Of a stretch of 64,000 bases of DNA, positions 42,909-53,147 are shown piece after piece (the stretch's first letter is position 1; every line of letters starts with the position of its first letter). Below the pieces are notes generated by a model. It saw only the letters and a program-made list of their open reading frames with translations, ran no database searches and was not told where the DNA came from. The DNA comes from Manduca sexta (taxonomy: Eukaryota > Arthropoda > Insecta > Lepidoptera > Sphingidae). The stretch spans positions 3,640,727 through 3,704,726 of the forward strand of contig NC_051123.1 in assembly GCF_014839805.1 (NCBI RefSeq), written 5' to 3'. Made by a program: the position numbers and the translations under genes.

Positions 42909-43222
42909 CTTCGTCGATAGCCTATTTGGAGGTGGAGCGAACTGTTGAAACGAAGATCTTGATTCCAAATCTGAAGCAATCTGATGTTTCGAAGTTACCT
43001 ATTTATTGGCTAGTGATCACTCGGTTTAACGATGAAGTGAAACATCATGAAGAAACATACGTATCTAAGAATTCTCCACAAGAAATTGAAAATAAGCGAA
43101 GACTGCTTACTCGCACTAAGCCAGCGTGATGGTCTAAAATCTAAAACCTATTAGTAGTAGAGAAGGCTAGTGCCCAGCAAACGGTCAGTAAATACAGGGC
43201 TTAAAATAATTGTTATATTATT
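42909..43222 (+). repeat. SINE-B, old diverged copy
   Basis: The head GTCGATAGCCTATTTGGAGG, an altered box B, the GGTTTAACGATGAAGTGAAA block, ACTCGCACTAAGCCAGCGTG and a tail with AATACAGGGCTTAAAAT keep the family order with heavy divergence. Confidence 0.75.
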
Positions 43223-43227
43223 AAATA

Positions 43228-44632
43228 GGGGACCGGACAAATTTTCAGAAGGTGTTTTAAATTGATCATTGTGGATATAAATAGCCAAGAAAAATAGTAT
43301 TTTGCACAAATAAAGCTTAAAAAGTACATAAAACCATGCCTAAATGTTAAATAGCTATAATTCCCGCGCAAACGCTACATTATGTCATTTCGTCTCGTGC
43401 GACGTCATACGTGGATAAAGCAACTTGACAAGTCTTGTCATTTGAACAGTGATTCAATAATGCCAGATTAGGATTATTTACCCTAGATTTAGGGTAAAAC
43501 TGAATCAGTGGGGTATTTTTTATGGTAATTTTTGGGGTAATTCTACGAGTTAAGGTATTAAAGCTATTGTTTCACGGTATTGTAATAAATATTGAGCTTA
43601 GAGAAAGATGTTCCCTACAAAAATTGTAAGCCATGAAACAATTATAATTTTTTATTCAATACAATTTTCGTGTACAGCTGGTTGTTCCTAATAAAATGAG
43701 ATAATTAAATTAATAATTATTGAAGTGGAAGTGAAGAAAGAAGTGGCGTCTGCATAGATAAGGATATAAAAAAAGTACCGAATTATTTATGATTGGTTTA
43801 AGGGTAAAATTTTAAATTCCAAATAATTCTGGGGTTATGATCTGGCAACACTGCATAGACCGTGTTAATCTCAGGCAATCTCAGGTTACTGTGTAACAAC
43901 CAGAATTATATATAAATAAATATTCTATTCCATATCATGTGGCAGCTAAAACATAAATAAATACATCTCATAACCATAACCTCCCTGGGTGTACAAATGA
44001 TTTAATTAATTGAAATGTTCATCGATTTATTTTAAACCGAAACACTATTTCTTATTTACTTACATCAAAGTGATCCACTCAGAACTAAATCGGTGAGTCT
44101 GCAGACATTCCGTCGTAGGTTCATCTTGCTAACTGCAACCACTTTATTCGTATATCTGCTTTTCGTGGTACATCAATAAATAATTTGTTTGGTAAAGATA
44201 TAGAAGTATTATTACATTCAGGTACGACGCACCAACGATATTTTTTGCGGTCCATTATGATTAACGATTAAACAATCTGTAAACGTTAAGCTGGAAGATA
44301 GTAACAACGTCCCGTATAAATTAATATTAATTATTAGAGCAGTTCTGTGTCAAAAAACACCTTTAAAGCATTAAAATAACACAACGCGTATGACATCCAG
44401 ATGACGTCTGTTTGTTTACATTTTACCCACGTGTGACGTCATGCGCCGTGATTGGTGTTTCATTTGCCGTAAAGAATAGACTAAAAATATTATAATTATT
44501 GTATTTTATTTATTGATTTAAAATACAAATCACAACTCTTTTACAAAAACAAATATGAGATAATATTTTTAATATTACAAACTTTACTTTAAACTCAATT
44601 TCAGATTTTTTGGTAATACCTGTCCGGTCCCC
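43228..44632. mobile_element. U element: 1.4-kb inverted-repeat DNA transposon
   Basis: Perfect 12-bp termini GGGGACCGGACA and TGTCCGGTCCCC, flanked by TA on both sides (43226-43227 and 44633-44634). Inner inverted similarity continues: CGACGTCATACGTGGATAAA at about 43401 pairs with TTTACCCACGTGTGACGTCA near 44424. TA duplication fits Tc1/mariner-type or related elements. No transposase frame is present. A possible hAT-like relic (CAGTGATTC ... TGCCAGAT / ATCTGGCAACACTG) lies inside at about 43448-43855. Confidence 0.7.
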
Positions 44633-44717
44633 TATTGAGAAGAGACGACTGGGAAATGGACCAGAGATCTCGACAGTCCTACCGCAGACGCGATCCAACG
44701 GAGTGTTTATATTAAAA

Positions 44718-45324
44718 CTAGCTTTTGCTCGCGGCTTCGCCCGCGTCTAAGAGTTTTCCAGGGTAAAAGTCTCCCCTATACAGTTTCATTTTGACATTGC
44801 GTTGTACTAAATGAAACCACATGTCTTCACCTTCGCTGACATTGTGCCAAAAATCATCCATTAATAACGAATATTTTTATCAAAAATCATTGTTTTAGTT
44901 TTCTTTTTTTGATAATTTTGTTGTTTAATGCGAATGTGGCGTGTGCGTGAATATATTTCTGACTGCAAGTATTATGTTGCCGCTGCGACGAATTCTCTTA
45001 AAGTAGTAGCAGTGGCATTAGGGTGCGTAAAATTATTTTATATTAATATTTATTTTGTTCGAAACTTACACTTTTTTGTTGTTTATTTACGGCTCAAGTA
45101 ACATATTGTAAAGTGTTATTTCCAAGTAGATAAGTGCGTGGTTTCATTTAGTAACGCAATGTCAAAATGACCCTGTATATTTTCCCGACATAGAAAGTAG
45201 CCATAATCTTCCCAGGGTCTTAAACGATGTCCATACAAAATATCATAAACATCCGTTCAGTAGATTTTGAGAAAATCGATAACATACAGTCAGAAAAGGG
45301 GTCTTTGCTTTATAATATGTATAG
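44718..45324 (-). mobile_element. Hel-a Helitron interrupted by T-family MITE
   Basis: Minus-strand ends: TCTATACATATTATAAAGCA at 45324 and hairpin GCGGGCGAAGCCGCG plus CTAG at 44718. The T-family MITE (44781-45175) splits it at the sequence GAAAATATAGGGGAG. Excising the MITE and one TATA restores a normal Hel-a. Confidence 0.85.
44781..45175. mobile_element. T-family MITE (395 bp)
   Basis: Long inverted termini: CAGTTTCATTTTGACATTGC (left) and GCAATGTCAAAATGACCCTG (right), extending inward with ACTAAATGAAACCAC / GTGGTTTCATTTAGT. Flanked by TATA on both sides. The right half matches the 3' part of the large T elements (TTGCCGCTGCGACGAATTCT). It is a deletion derivative of the same family. 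Confidence 0.85.
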
Positions 45325-45329
45325 ATATA

Positions 45330-45945
45330 TAAAAAGAATCAAGTGAAAGATATATTCCTGATGCACTAAACAATTTCTCCACTACGGCTTATTTAATCCG
45401 GTTATATAAACTGGGTAATATTAAAACGTACTAATACTAGGCCGACATTACTAAGTCAGCACGGCGGGTTTTGCAATTCTTTTTAGTATTTTGGCTCTGT
45501 GGAATGGTAATCTCTGGGATAATAATCTTCTGGCACGACATTTTGTAGTGAAGGGGACGGTTATCGATATTTTTTTGTCGACTGTTTTATTTTTGTTTTT
45601 TCGGTCATATATTTTTATGGTATGTTTTTTCGTTTTGGCATTAGAGAAGGTAATTGTCATCACGTCACCTTAATGAAAGTAAAGAGATAATTAAATGATA
45701 GAAATTGATGACATGTATACAGTAATACAAGGCAGACAACAAGTGATCCTTATGATATGGATTTTCTAGGGAGGTTCTCTAATCTCTATATCATACATTC
45801 GATAGTCTCTACTCAGTACTTAATAATTTATGATTAAAATTTGTAATTATTATTAAGAATATAGTGCTCATTTAGAAAATTATTTAAAATTCTAAATACG
45901 TTTAGTGGAGGCCTCTGAAAATCTCAAAAATCAAAATAAAAATAA
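45330..45945. other. No recognisable feature
   Basis: The overlapping frames at 45451-45663 (-) and 45491-45673 (+) are mutually antisense and lack domains. Confidence 0.4.
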
Positions 45946-45959
45946 AGCTCCTTTTTAAT

Positions 45960-46230
45960 CTGCCTGCCTGGACTGCCTCGATGGCGTAGTTGTAATGCAT
46001 GCGCGGTACGGCAGCGCTCTGAGGTCCTGCGTTCGAATCTCGGTTCGGTCAAAATTATATTTGGGTTTTTCTGTTCAATATCATCCCGGAGTCTGGAATT
46101 TGTGCGATATCGCAATGTGCTCGCCCCTATCACATCCTAAAATGGAACACACTCGCCGAAAAGTGGGTGCCCTGGTTGCACCTCTGCATAACCCTTCGGG
46201 AATAAATGCGTGGTGGTGTGTGTTTGTGTG
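45960..46230 (+). repeat. SINE-A, full length with target duplication
   Basis: An 11-bp direct repeat TCCTTTTTAAT lies at 45949-45959 and 46231-46241. Head CTGCCTCGATGGCGTAGTTG, box B TGCGTTCGAATCTCGGTTCG, body TATTTGGGTTTTTCTGTTCA, tail AACCCTTCGGGAATAAATGC, then a GTGTGTGTTTGTGTG stretch. Confidence 0.9.
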
Positions 46231-46244
46231 TCCTTTTTAATTTT

Positions 46245-46590
46245 AGTTCTTTACAAATAAAACTCTTGTACCCGTACCCAAAGAGCCATCTCTTTCAATC
46301 TGAACGAACTACATAAAAACATATCTGCTTCTTCTTTCGCGAGAAGATGTTTTTTCATCGATAATATTTACTGGACATCTCTACCGCCGTCTCATCTGCC
46401 GCTACACGGTCGCTACTAGGGCATCCGTTTTGCTAATGCACCGGGTCGTTCTCACATAAACAACTATCTACATTGTTTGCTGATGTCTTCTTTTCTGTTA
46501 TTTGATGTAATTTGGGAATTGTCATTCATATGATTATGGGCTTAAATATTATGCGTTTATATATATTATATAGATAGAAAAGAAATTAAC
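46245..46590. other. No recognisable feature
   Basis: Nothing recognised. Confidence 0.4.
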
Positions 46591-46597
46591 TAGGCAA

Positions 46598-46845
46598 TCC
46601 TACTATTATAAATGCGAAAGTTTATGAGGATGGATGTATGTTTGTTCCTTGTTCACGAAAAAACTACTGAACTGATTTGGATGAAACTTTACAGTAATAT
46701 TCGTAATACATCAGAATAACACATAGGCAACAATTTATAATGATTTTTTGTAATATGGTCATAATATAACGACACATATCAAGTAAGTCGGAAAAAATAT
46801 ACCGGTAAACTCCTTCGCGCGGGCGAAGTCGCGAGCAAAAGCTAG
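46598..46845 (+). mobile_element. Short Helitron, 'TCCTACTA' family
   Basis: Starts TCCTACTATTATAAATGCGA after A and ends GCGGGCGAAGTCGCG, AGCAAAAG, CTAG before T. The body GAGGATGGATGTATGTTTGT and CACATAGGCAACAATTTATA is shared with 26166-26425. Complete and well preserved. Confidence 0.85.
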
Positions 46846-46849
46846 TGAA

Positions 46850-47590
46850 TTATAAATAAATGTCGCATCGACTCCAAATTGAAATATAAAAGAACAGATA
46901 GAAGATAAAGAAGGTAGACCATGAAAAACCCATTACTTAAAAAAAGAATATACATCAAAATCCGTCAAAATATGAAAGCAATAAAAAGGAGACAGGACCT
47001 TCTTTCTATGTCTACCTTAAACTCCAAAAATTCAGTTCTTAAAAACAACCGTTTAAATATAAAATAACATTGTATAAGTTGTAGCAATTTACTTCCCGCC
47101 ATTCGGGATGCCAATGAAAAATCTAATATCACTCAACTCAAGGGAAACTCAACAATTGCCGCTCATGAATTTTAACGAGACATTTTCTTTGCGTCGCCTA
47201 AAGTGATACAGTTATTTAATCTCGCACCTGCGAGATGCTGGGAATAGTGGGAAGTAAGAATAACGTACTTTAAATTATGGTAGCTCTTTTAGAATATGAT
47301 GAATGATTTTGTTTTATTTTTTATTGGTTCACAAACCAGGCAGTAAAATTTTACTCAATACATTTTTACAACTTATTTATAATAAGAAATAAAATATTCA
47401 TAATTATAATATTATTTAAATATAATATTATAATTTCTTTAAATAGTGAACACGGCTTACATAAAACTTTACTTTTATAAAAGTATTTATAAATATAGGC
47501 ATTGATAAAATTTGAACGAACAAAATACAAAATAAAATAAAAAAATTAGACAACAAAATATAACTAGTTTACGTATTTTATTTATATGTT
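46850..47590. other. No recognisable feature
   Basis: AT-rich, no repeat recognised. Confidence 0.4.
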
Positions 47591-47596
47591 TTGAAT

Positions 47597-47812
47597 CCGC
47601 CCGGATATCGGACACCGTACAAGGTTTTAAAATCCGCCATAGCCATGGCCCACGTAAGTTTGTCGCGTTCCGGAATCAGCCTGTATCTATCCGGCTCCAA
47701 CAGGCCGGCATAATTGTATCGACTGCCGAGAGGTAATCATATCTCATAAGTCGACATTCTATTGGACCCCACTCTACTAACCATCAGATGCGGTAGGGTC
47801 AATTTGTCTGTG
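47597..47812 (+). repeat. Dispersed repeat C, copy
   Basis: CCCGGATATCGGACACCGTA, GTCGCGTTCCGGAATCAGCC, GTATCTATCCGGCTCC, CAGGCCGGCATAATTGTATC and TCGACATTCTATTGGACCCC, in the same order as at 48262. Confidence 0.7.
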
Positions 47813-47898
47813 AAAGTTAGAGGTGTGTGCCTTTGGGTTTTGAACCTGTGGACATTTGTCTCGGCAGTCCGTTCCACATAACTAAGCTATCGCTGCTT
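47813..47898 (-). repeat. SINE-B head fragment
   Basis: GTTAGAGGTGTGTGCCTTTG, GGTTTTGAACCTGTGGACAT (box B) and TAACTAAGCTATCGCTGCTT (head). It is joined directly to repeat C. Confidence 0.7.
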
Positions 47899-47899
47899 A

Positions 47900-48255
47900 C
47901 AAAAATAACATAACCATTTAAAATACGGAAAATTGTAAAACCAATAAAATAAAAATAAACGTAAGCGTGCTTCCTAAATTAGCGAGCAATTTGAAGGAAA
48001 CACCTTCACTTTGAAGGGATGTTAAAATGTAAATTCAGCTATTTGGAAGAAACCATCAAAAGAAATGATTGGCTTACTTAACGTTTTTGTAATTAAAGGG
48101 ATAAAAATAAAAACTGGAATTGAAGCATTTTTTTTTATAAAATTAAGCAATGAAGCTGATTGGTAACCTTGTAGAAATTAAAAGATTTACCAGGTCTCTT
48201 TGGGCACACACCACTGTAATATCTTTATATGTGGCCAGAAATTATGAAGGTTAAG
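47900..48255. other. No recognisable feature
   Basis: AT-rich. Confidence 0.4.
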
Positions 48256-48261
48256 TGGTTT

Positions 48262-48478
48262 AGTGGTGGTATGCGGATATTTTATATCCGCCCGAATAGC
48301 GACCACCATATATAGGGTGTTAAAACCCGCCATAGTGTAAGCGTGTCGCGTTCCAGGATCAGCCTGTGTATATCCGGTTCCAATAGGCCGGCATACTTGT
48401 GTCGACTGCCGAGGGGCAATTATCTTTCGTTAATCGACATTCTCTTGTACCCCACTCTACTTACCATCATGTGCACTG
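48262..48478 (+). repeat. Dispersed repeat C, fullest copy
   Basis: TATATCCGCCCGAATAGCGA, GGTGTTAAAACCCGCCATAG, CGTGTCGCGTTCCAGGATCA, GCCTGTGTATATCCGGTTCC, ATAGGCCGGCATACTTGTGT and CCCCACTCTACTTACCATCA. No box A/B or hairpin recognised. Confidence 0.7.
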
Positions 48479-48729
48479 GATTTACTTTGCCTTGCCTTTA
48501 TAAAAAATATAAAGAATAAAAAAGACTTGTAGGATATTGTAGTTGGTTACTGTTTGAACATCATTATGAAACATCTTAATTATCAGTGACGCTTGCGGTA
48601 GAGCGCCAAGCAGCCTTCTATAACTATATATTCTACATAGATTTGTGTATGCTGCTACTGGTTCAGTCGTAACGCTAACCATCAAGCGAGCAACTTGTTC
48701 GTCTCCATCTTTAGACACACAATATCCTT

Positions 48730-48825
48730 ACGGTAGACAGCAGCTTGTCTGAGTCCCTGGCATCATCGGTCCATAAGCAGCGGTGGCCGCTTACCATCAG
48801 GCGTTTTCCTATAGTGCGTAAAAAT
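48730..48825. repeat. Dispersed repeat D, fragment
   Basis: TGGCATCATCGGTCCATAAG and GGCCGCTTACCATCAGGCGT correspond to the end of D copies. Confidence 0.5.
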
Positions 48826-48856
48826 AAAACACACGCACACACTCACACTGAGGTGT

Positions 48857-49286
48857 TTTTATTACATAGATACGTTGTCTGAGCTCAATATTGGTAAGAC
48901 GAAAGCAAGGTAATTGCCTGACATTCACTTACGCAACCTGCAACCACTGTCGCGGCTAGTCGGCTTACTAACTTTTTGTATTCTTATGAATAAAATGCCT
49001 TCCTATGTTTTTAGATGACGTACAAATTATACTCCAACTGTGAATGAAAAAAACGTTTCATTTCATACGTTAGTAATAAGTATACACTATTTAACTTATA
49101 AATGCATTTTATTCGACTGTCATGGCGACCAGAGACCAATAAACTAGATGGCCACGGCGGTCGACGCTCGGGCCGTATCAATGCGAGCTGCTAGGGCTGT
49201 ACAAGTATGTGACTATATTAAATAGTGCGCTGTTTTTATTTGCAATTTTATTAGTCTATGACGCGTCTATTTGTAAAACGTCATTG
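48857..49286. repeat. Dispersed repeat RX, copy 3
   Basis: Begins TATTACATAGATACGTTGTC, shares GGCTAGTCGGCTTACTAACT with copy 2, and ends TCTATGACGCGTCTATTTGT. It lacks the GACTGTCGATGTATA block of copies 1 and 2. Confidence 0.7.
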
Positions 49287-49295
49287 CACTCACAA

Positions 49296-49400
49296 CTTTA
49301 ATTCCCGAAGGGGTAGACAAAGGCATAATTGGTGCACCCACTTTTCGCGCTGCGTAGTCCGCATATGAGATAAAGGGCAAATCTATGTCTCGCTCTTCAG
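49296..49400 (-). repeat. SINE-A 3' fragment
   Basis: TTTAATTCCCGAAGGGGTAG, GGTGCACCCACTTTTCGCGC and ATATGAGATAAAGGGCAAAT. It abuts RX copy 3. Confidence 0.65.
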
Positions 49401-49487
49401 TTATATGAATATGGACTGCGCCTAGTACTCTTTTAGGCAATTATAATATTTTTAGCAATGTAAGTATACTAACAATATGTATATTTG

Positions 49488-49555
49488 AAAAGTCAGAAGT
49501 GCCTCGTATGTGGTATTCAAACCTGGGACATTCGTCTAGGCTGTCTACTCTCTCC
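49488..49555 (-). repeat. SINE-B head fragment
   Basis: AAAAGTCAGAAGTGCCTCGT and CCTGGGACATTCGTCTAGGC resemble the degraded box-B side of SINE-B. Confidence 0.45.
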
Positions 49556-49581
49556 TCATTAAGTTCATCATATGAAGAAGA

Positions 49582-49780
49582 CTAGCTGTTGCTTGCGGGT
49601 CTGTCCGCATGAGAAAGTTTACTGGGATAAAGGTATCGCTTTTTTTTTTTCGGGATAGAAGGTGGCCTACAGCACTCAAAGGTAACGTAGCTTCCGATTT
49701 GTGTTAAAATCGATTAAGTAGTTCCTAATATTAGTGCGTTTAAAAAACAAATAACTTTTCAGCTTTATATATTAGTATAA
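49582..49780 (-). mobile_element. Short Helitron (same head as 2875)
   Basis: Minus strand: the head TATACTAATATATAAAGCTG corresponds to the 5' head at 2875. The 3' end GCGGACAGACCCGCAAGCAACAG plus CTAG has a decayed stem. The interior shows one copy of the region that is tandemly repeated at 2924-3366 (inverted CAGTAGTTCCTAATATTAG-like). Confidence 0.65.
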
Positions 49781-49784
49781 ATTA

Positions 49785-50140
49785 ATTTAGTAAGTTGATA
49801 CTCTTAGCAGCATTTCAAACTCCTTTGTAAGTTTAACATTTTGATATATTTTCTCTAAATTTCCACTCAGTATGTGGAATATGTTGGGTGGTATTGTATT
49901 CGTATGCTTTGCCCCTTTGAAGTCTTATTACCTTTTGATGAGTTTACCTATTTTTGTTCTGAATTTACGTATAAATTGCTTTCACCCCAGTCCTTTACTT
50001 TCAACGTAAACTCATTTTATTGAGCATTGGGATTCAAAGGTTATTAGAGTTTGTTAAATGTTTTGTACTTAGGATGAAAAGCTATGGAATGATGGAAAAT
50101 ATATTCTGTAATTATTTTATATAAAAGGCTGTTGAATAGA
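49785..50140. other. No recognisable feature
   Basis: Nothing recognised. Confidence 0.4.
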
Positions 50141-50144
50141 CAAT

Positions 50145-50255
50145 CCGCTTGTCTAATAATAAAAGATACGGTCTCCTATAGACAGTAGCAACATCACCAA
50201 ACTTTAAATTGTATAAGACGGGCTTACACTCCTCGCACTAAGACATTAGTTATAA
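50145..50255. repeat. Dispersed repeat D, fragment
   Basis: AGATACGGTCTCCTATAGAC, AGTAGCAACATCACCAAACT and ACTCCTCGCACTAAGACATT resemble the interior of D. Confidence 0.35.
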
Positions 50256-50401
50256 ACTCTAATGTTACTTAGCAATTTCACTATCTATCCTTCAAATCAA
50301 AATACAGTAGTGCTCGCGGTATGCTGCTTAGCGACAGAAATAGACTTTGCGAAATACCTATCCAAATGGACTCACGTATCTAAGAGTTTCACTATATACA
50401 T

Positions 50402-50680
50402 AATAAAATCAGCCCTATATACTATCCCACTGCTGGGCACGGGCTTCCTCTACTTCTGAGGGGGATTTGGCCTTAGTCCACCACGCTGGCCTAGTGCGGA
50501 TTGGTAGACTTCACAAACCGCTAAAATCCGGTTTCCAGGCAGATTTGCTCACAAAGTTTTTCTTCACCGTCAAAGCAAGCCGTTAATTCACAAAAAATAA
50601 AGGGTGTCTGCCCTAGGGATTCGAACCTGCAGACATTCGTTTCGACAGTCCGTTTCACATCCAACCAGAGTATCGCGGCT
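50402..50680 (-). repeat. SINE-B, full length, diverged
   Basis: Tail AAAATCAGCCCTATATACTA, body TTGGTAGACTTCACAAACCG, box B GGGATTCGAACCTGCAGACA, head CAACCAGAGTATCGCGGCT. Possible imperfect target duplication: AAGAGTTTCACTA at the left versus AAAGTTTCCACTA at the right. Confidence 0.8.
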
Positions 50681-50689
50681 CAAAGTTTC

Positions 50690-51125
50690 CACTAACTAGT
50701 AATCACTTTTAAAGCTATGTTCTCCGACGAGATTTGCGTATATAAAATTATCGTGTGTAGTAGCAATTATGACTTCCCGAATTTCTGACGTCACAACAAA
50801 GGGCTATTACGAATGTTTAATTACACCCGACGTTAGGTTGTCAAAAATTTCGCGAGAATTGTCACAACCTATTTTGTCACGTATTTCGTTATTTATATAC
50901 AAAGTTTTGATTACTTTGATGAACTCAAAGGCCAGTCTCGTTCTGAAGTTTTGAACTGGCTTCGAGTTGTTTTATAGATTATCCTGAATAATTGATCTTT
51001 ATCGGATATTTCTGTACTCGTTCATTGGCTTTACAAATTGGATTAGGAGTTATGCTGACTCAATAAACTAGTAGAATATTAAAGCTTTGCAGCTCATTAA
51101 CAACATACTTATGTAATAATTATAC
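50690..51125. other. No confident feature
   Basis: An ATG frame at 50769-50954 (MTSRISDVTTKGYYEC...) has no recognised domain. GATTATCCTGAATAATTGATC near 50977 is a weak inverted repeat. Confidence 0.3.
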
Positions 51126-51127
51126 TG

Positions 51128-51405
51128 GTAGGCTTCTCGTGTGAGAGGTCCGTTGAGTTAGAAAACAATGTAATGTATTACTACAGCCAAACAGTAGAAT
51201 GCAGGCACTGTTGTGTTCCGGTTTGAAGGACGTTGCAGCTAATGTAAATATTGAACATAAGACTTAACATCTTACATCTCAGTATGACGGGAGCAGTGGA
51301 CTGCCACGCAGTAGTTTATAGTTCAAAGTTATTAAAGCTGTTGCTACTGATTATCGGCGGTCTAATCGCTTACCATCAGGCGAACGGCATACTCGTCTCG
51401 TCATT
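51128..51405. repeat. Dispersed repeat D, inverted copy
   Basis: ACACTGTTGTGTTCCGG-type block (GCACTGTTGTGTTCCGGTTT), GAAGGACGTTGCAGCTAATG, CATAAGACTTAACATCTTAC and CTAATCGCTTACCATCAGGC mirror 1925-2215. Confidence 0.6.
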
Positions 51406-51571
51406 CAATGTAATAAAAATTATAATTCGCGTAAAAACTCGCGTCCTTAATCTCTGTCTTAAAGTTTCCTTTGATTCCTCCAGTATTGCTTTTGACACGG
51501 CAAATCACTTATTTATTTTTTTAAACGTGTAGTATAATACGATCTCATTGTATGTTACCAAAGAAACTTAC

Positions 51572-51787
51572 GTCTAATTGTGGTGAAAAAGGCTTTTCGA
51601 GTAATGTCACAGGAACCCACGAAACAGGCTTGTCTAGTGTAGGGACCATTGTGTCATTTATAATTTCGTATATTACTGTAAAATTCATACTTTGTATATT
51701 CATTATGTATAAGAAACTCCTTTGTGTTAAATAAATATTTCCTTTTTTTATTTCTAATAATTTTAACGAGTCCTCTTTAACAAAAAT
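51572..51787 (-). CDS. Candidate coding exon, unknown protein (C2)
   Basis: A 72-codon minus-strand frame. It ends at a canonical GTAAGT donor (51571) after ...EKPFSPQLD and starts after a possible acceptor AAG (51788-51790). The peptide includes KEDSLKLLEIKKGNIYLTQ and TMVPTLDKPVSWVPVTLLE, a balanced composition unlike nearby chance frames. It enters and leaves in phase 0, matching the candidate exon at 52891-53147 upstream on the same strand. The acceptor has a poor pyrimidine tract. No family was recognised. Confidence 0.3.
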
Positions 51788-51859
51788 CTTCGCACCGATT
51801 TCACGAAACGGCAGGTAAAAGTTCAAAATGTCAGATCAATAATACATTTAACCTCATGT

Positions 51860-52410
51860 TTTATTCCATCAGTTTTTATGTCCCCCGCTATGTCAGGGTT
51901 TTAAATTTACCGCCCATGAAAAGCTTGCAGGAATGTTTTTTAATCAAATGTATGCTTCTGAAGGCGTTTTTCTTGGAAAAATTAAATTACATTTTTGAAG
52001 ACTCGGTTTATGTCGGTTATAATGTGCTCCTTTTTATTATCTACTTCTTGTTTTTAGGTAGACATTCTATAATATATAACTACTAAATTATATATTGTTC
52101 TTGCGTTACTATATGTCGAAATTTCAGTTTACCTTCGATTTTTCTACTTAACATATTTTGCGAGATTATTTACTATAAATTATTTAATACTCTCATGGGT
52201 TTCAGAATACGATGCTAGAATGTTGAGTCAACATATTTTTATAATTTTATAAATTTTTTAAGACAAGGTATATAACAATTTCTGTTCTATTTTTGCAGAA
52301 CTTCAAATAAATACCTAATATCTGTAATCATCGTTATTTTTAGTTATGTAGGTATTCCAGTAACTTTTCGCTCCAAATTCAATTAAATGTCTTGTTGTCA
52401 TAGTATAATG
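51860..52410. other. No recognisable feature
   Basis: Plus frame 51856-52086 is F/L/Y-rich and typical of AT-rich non-coding DNA. Confidence 0.4.
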
Positions 52411-52417
52411 ATAAGCT

Positions 52418-52510
52418 ATCATCATCAGCAACCACTATTAGTCCACTACTGATCGTAAATTCTATAAAGATTTCCAGATTGACCAAAAAGAAGCGGTCTG
52501 CATTTCGCTA
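52418..52510 (-). repeat. LINE 3'-end relic
   Basis: Inverted GATGATGAT tail (ATCATCATCAGCAACCACTA), then AGTCCACTACTGATC and AGATTTCCAGATTGACC. These correspond to the degraded 3' end of the same LINE type as 16006. Confidence 0.55.
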
Positions 52511-52565
52511 AAAGGTAGACTAGATTAGTTGTCCTATAATTCACTTCATTTACCATTTTTCCAAA

Positions 52566-52884
52566 AAGCGGCGATAGCCTAATTGGGTGTGGAAGGGACT
52601 GATGAGACGAATGATCGCAGGTACAAAACACAAGGGCACACATCTCTGAATTTTCTAAAAATTATGTGTGTATTATTTGTGAATTATTACTTGCTTTAAC
52701 GGTGAAGTAAAACATCGCGAGGAAACTGCATACTTTAGAAATTCTCTATAGGAAGTTTGAGGGTATGTGAAGTCTACCAATCCGCACTAGACCAGCGTGA
52801 TGGACTAAGTCGTAATTCCTCTCAGTAATTGAGGCCCGTGCCCAGCAGTGGGACAGCATATAATAAAGTGCTGATATATTATTA
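52566..52884 (+). repeat. SINE-B, full length
   Basis: Head AGCGGCGATAGCCTAATTGG, altered box B (CGCAGGTACAAAACACAAGG), body GAAGTCTACCAATCCGCACT, tail GCATATAATAAAGTGCTGAT. It ends beside the candidate exon at 52891. Confidence 0.85.
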
Positions 52885-52890
52885 TAGTAC

Positions 52891-53147
52891 CAAGTAATCA
52901 ATTATACTTCCTTTCGGAACTCTGATTCCTTCAATCCTTATATGAACATCAAATAAACTATCTGAATCATTCTCAAGCTCTTCACAAAGCACGCGCCAGA
53001 AAATAACTATCAGTAACTTTTCCACGCTTTTGTACGTGCACAATACAGTGAATCCTTTGTAGAGATCGAAGGTTGATTCCATGAAACGTTGGATCAAGGC
53101 ACTTTGTTTCGGGCCAGCGAGTATTAATGGCATCGGGTTTGATACGA
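52891..53147 (-). CDS. Candidate coding exon, unknown protein (C1)
   Basis: A minus-strand frame open from before the possible acceptor CAAACAG (53148-53150) to TAA at 52884-52882. It includes SNPMPLILAGPKQSALIQRF, STFDLYKGFTVLCTYKSVEK, CEELENDSDSLFDVHIRIEG and IRVPKG. The mixture of acidic, basic and hydrophobic residues looks genuinely coding. A weak donor (TTG|GTACTA) at 52890 would exclude the stop and leave phase 0, compatible with the C2 exon. Alternatively the stop is real and this is a last exon whose 3' side was invaded by SINE-B. No family was recognised. Confidence 0.35.
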
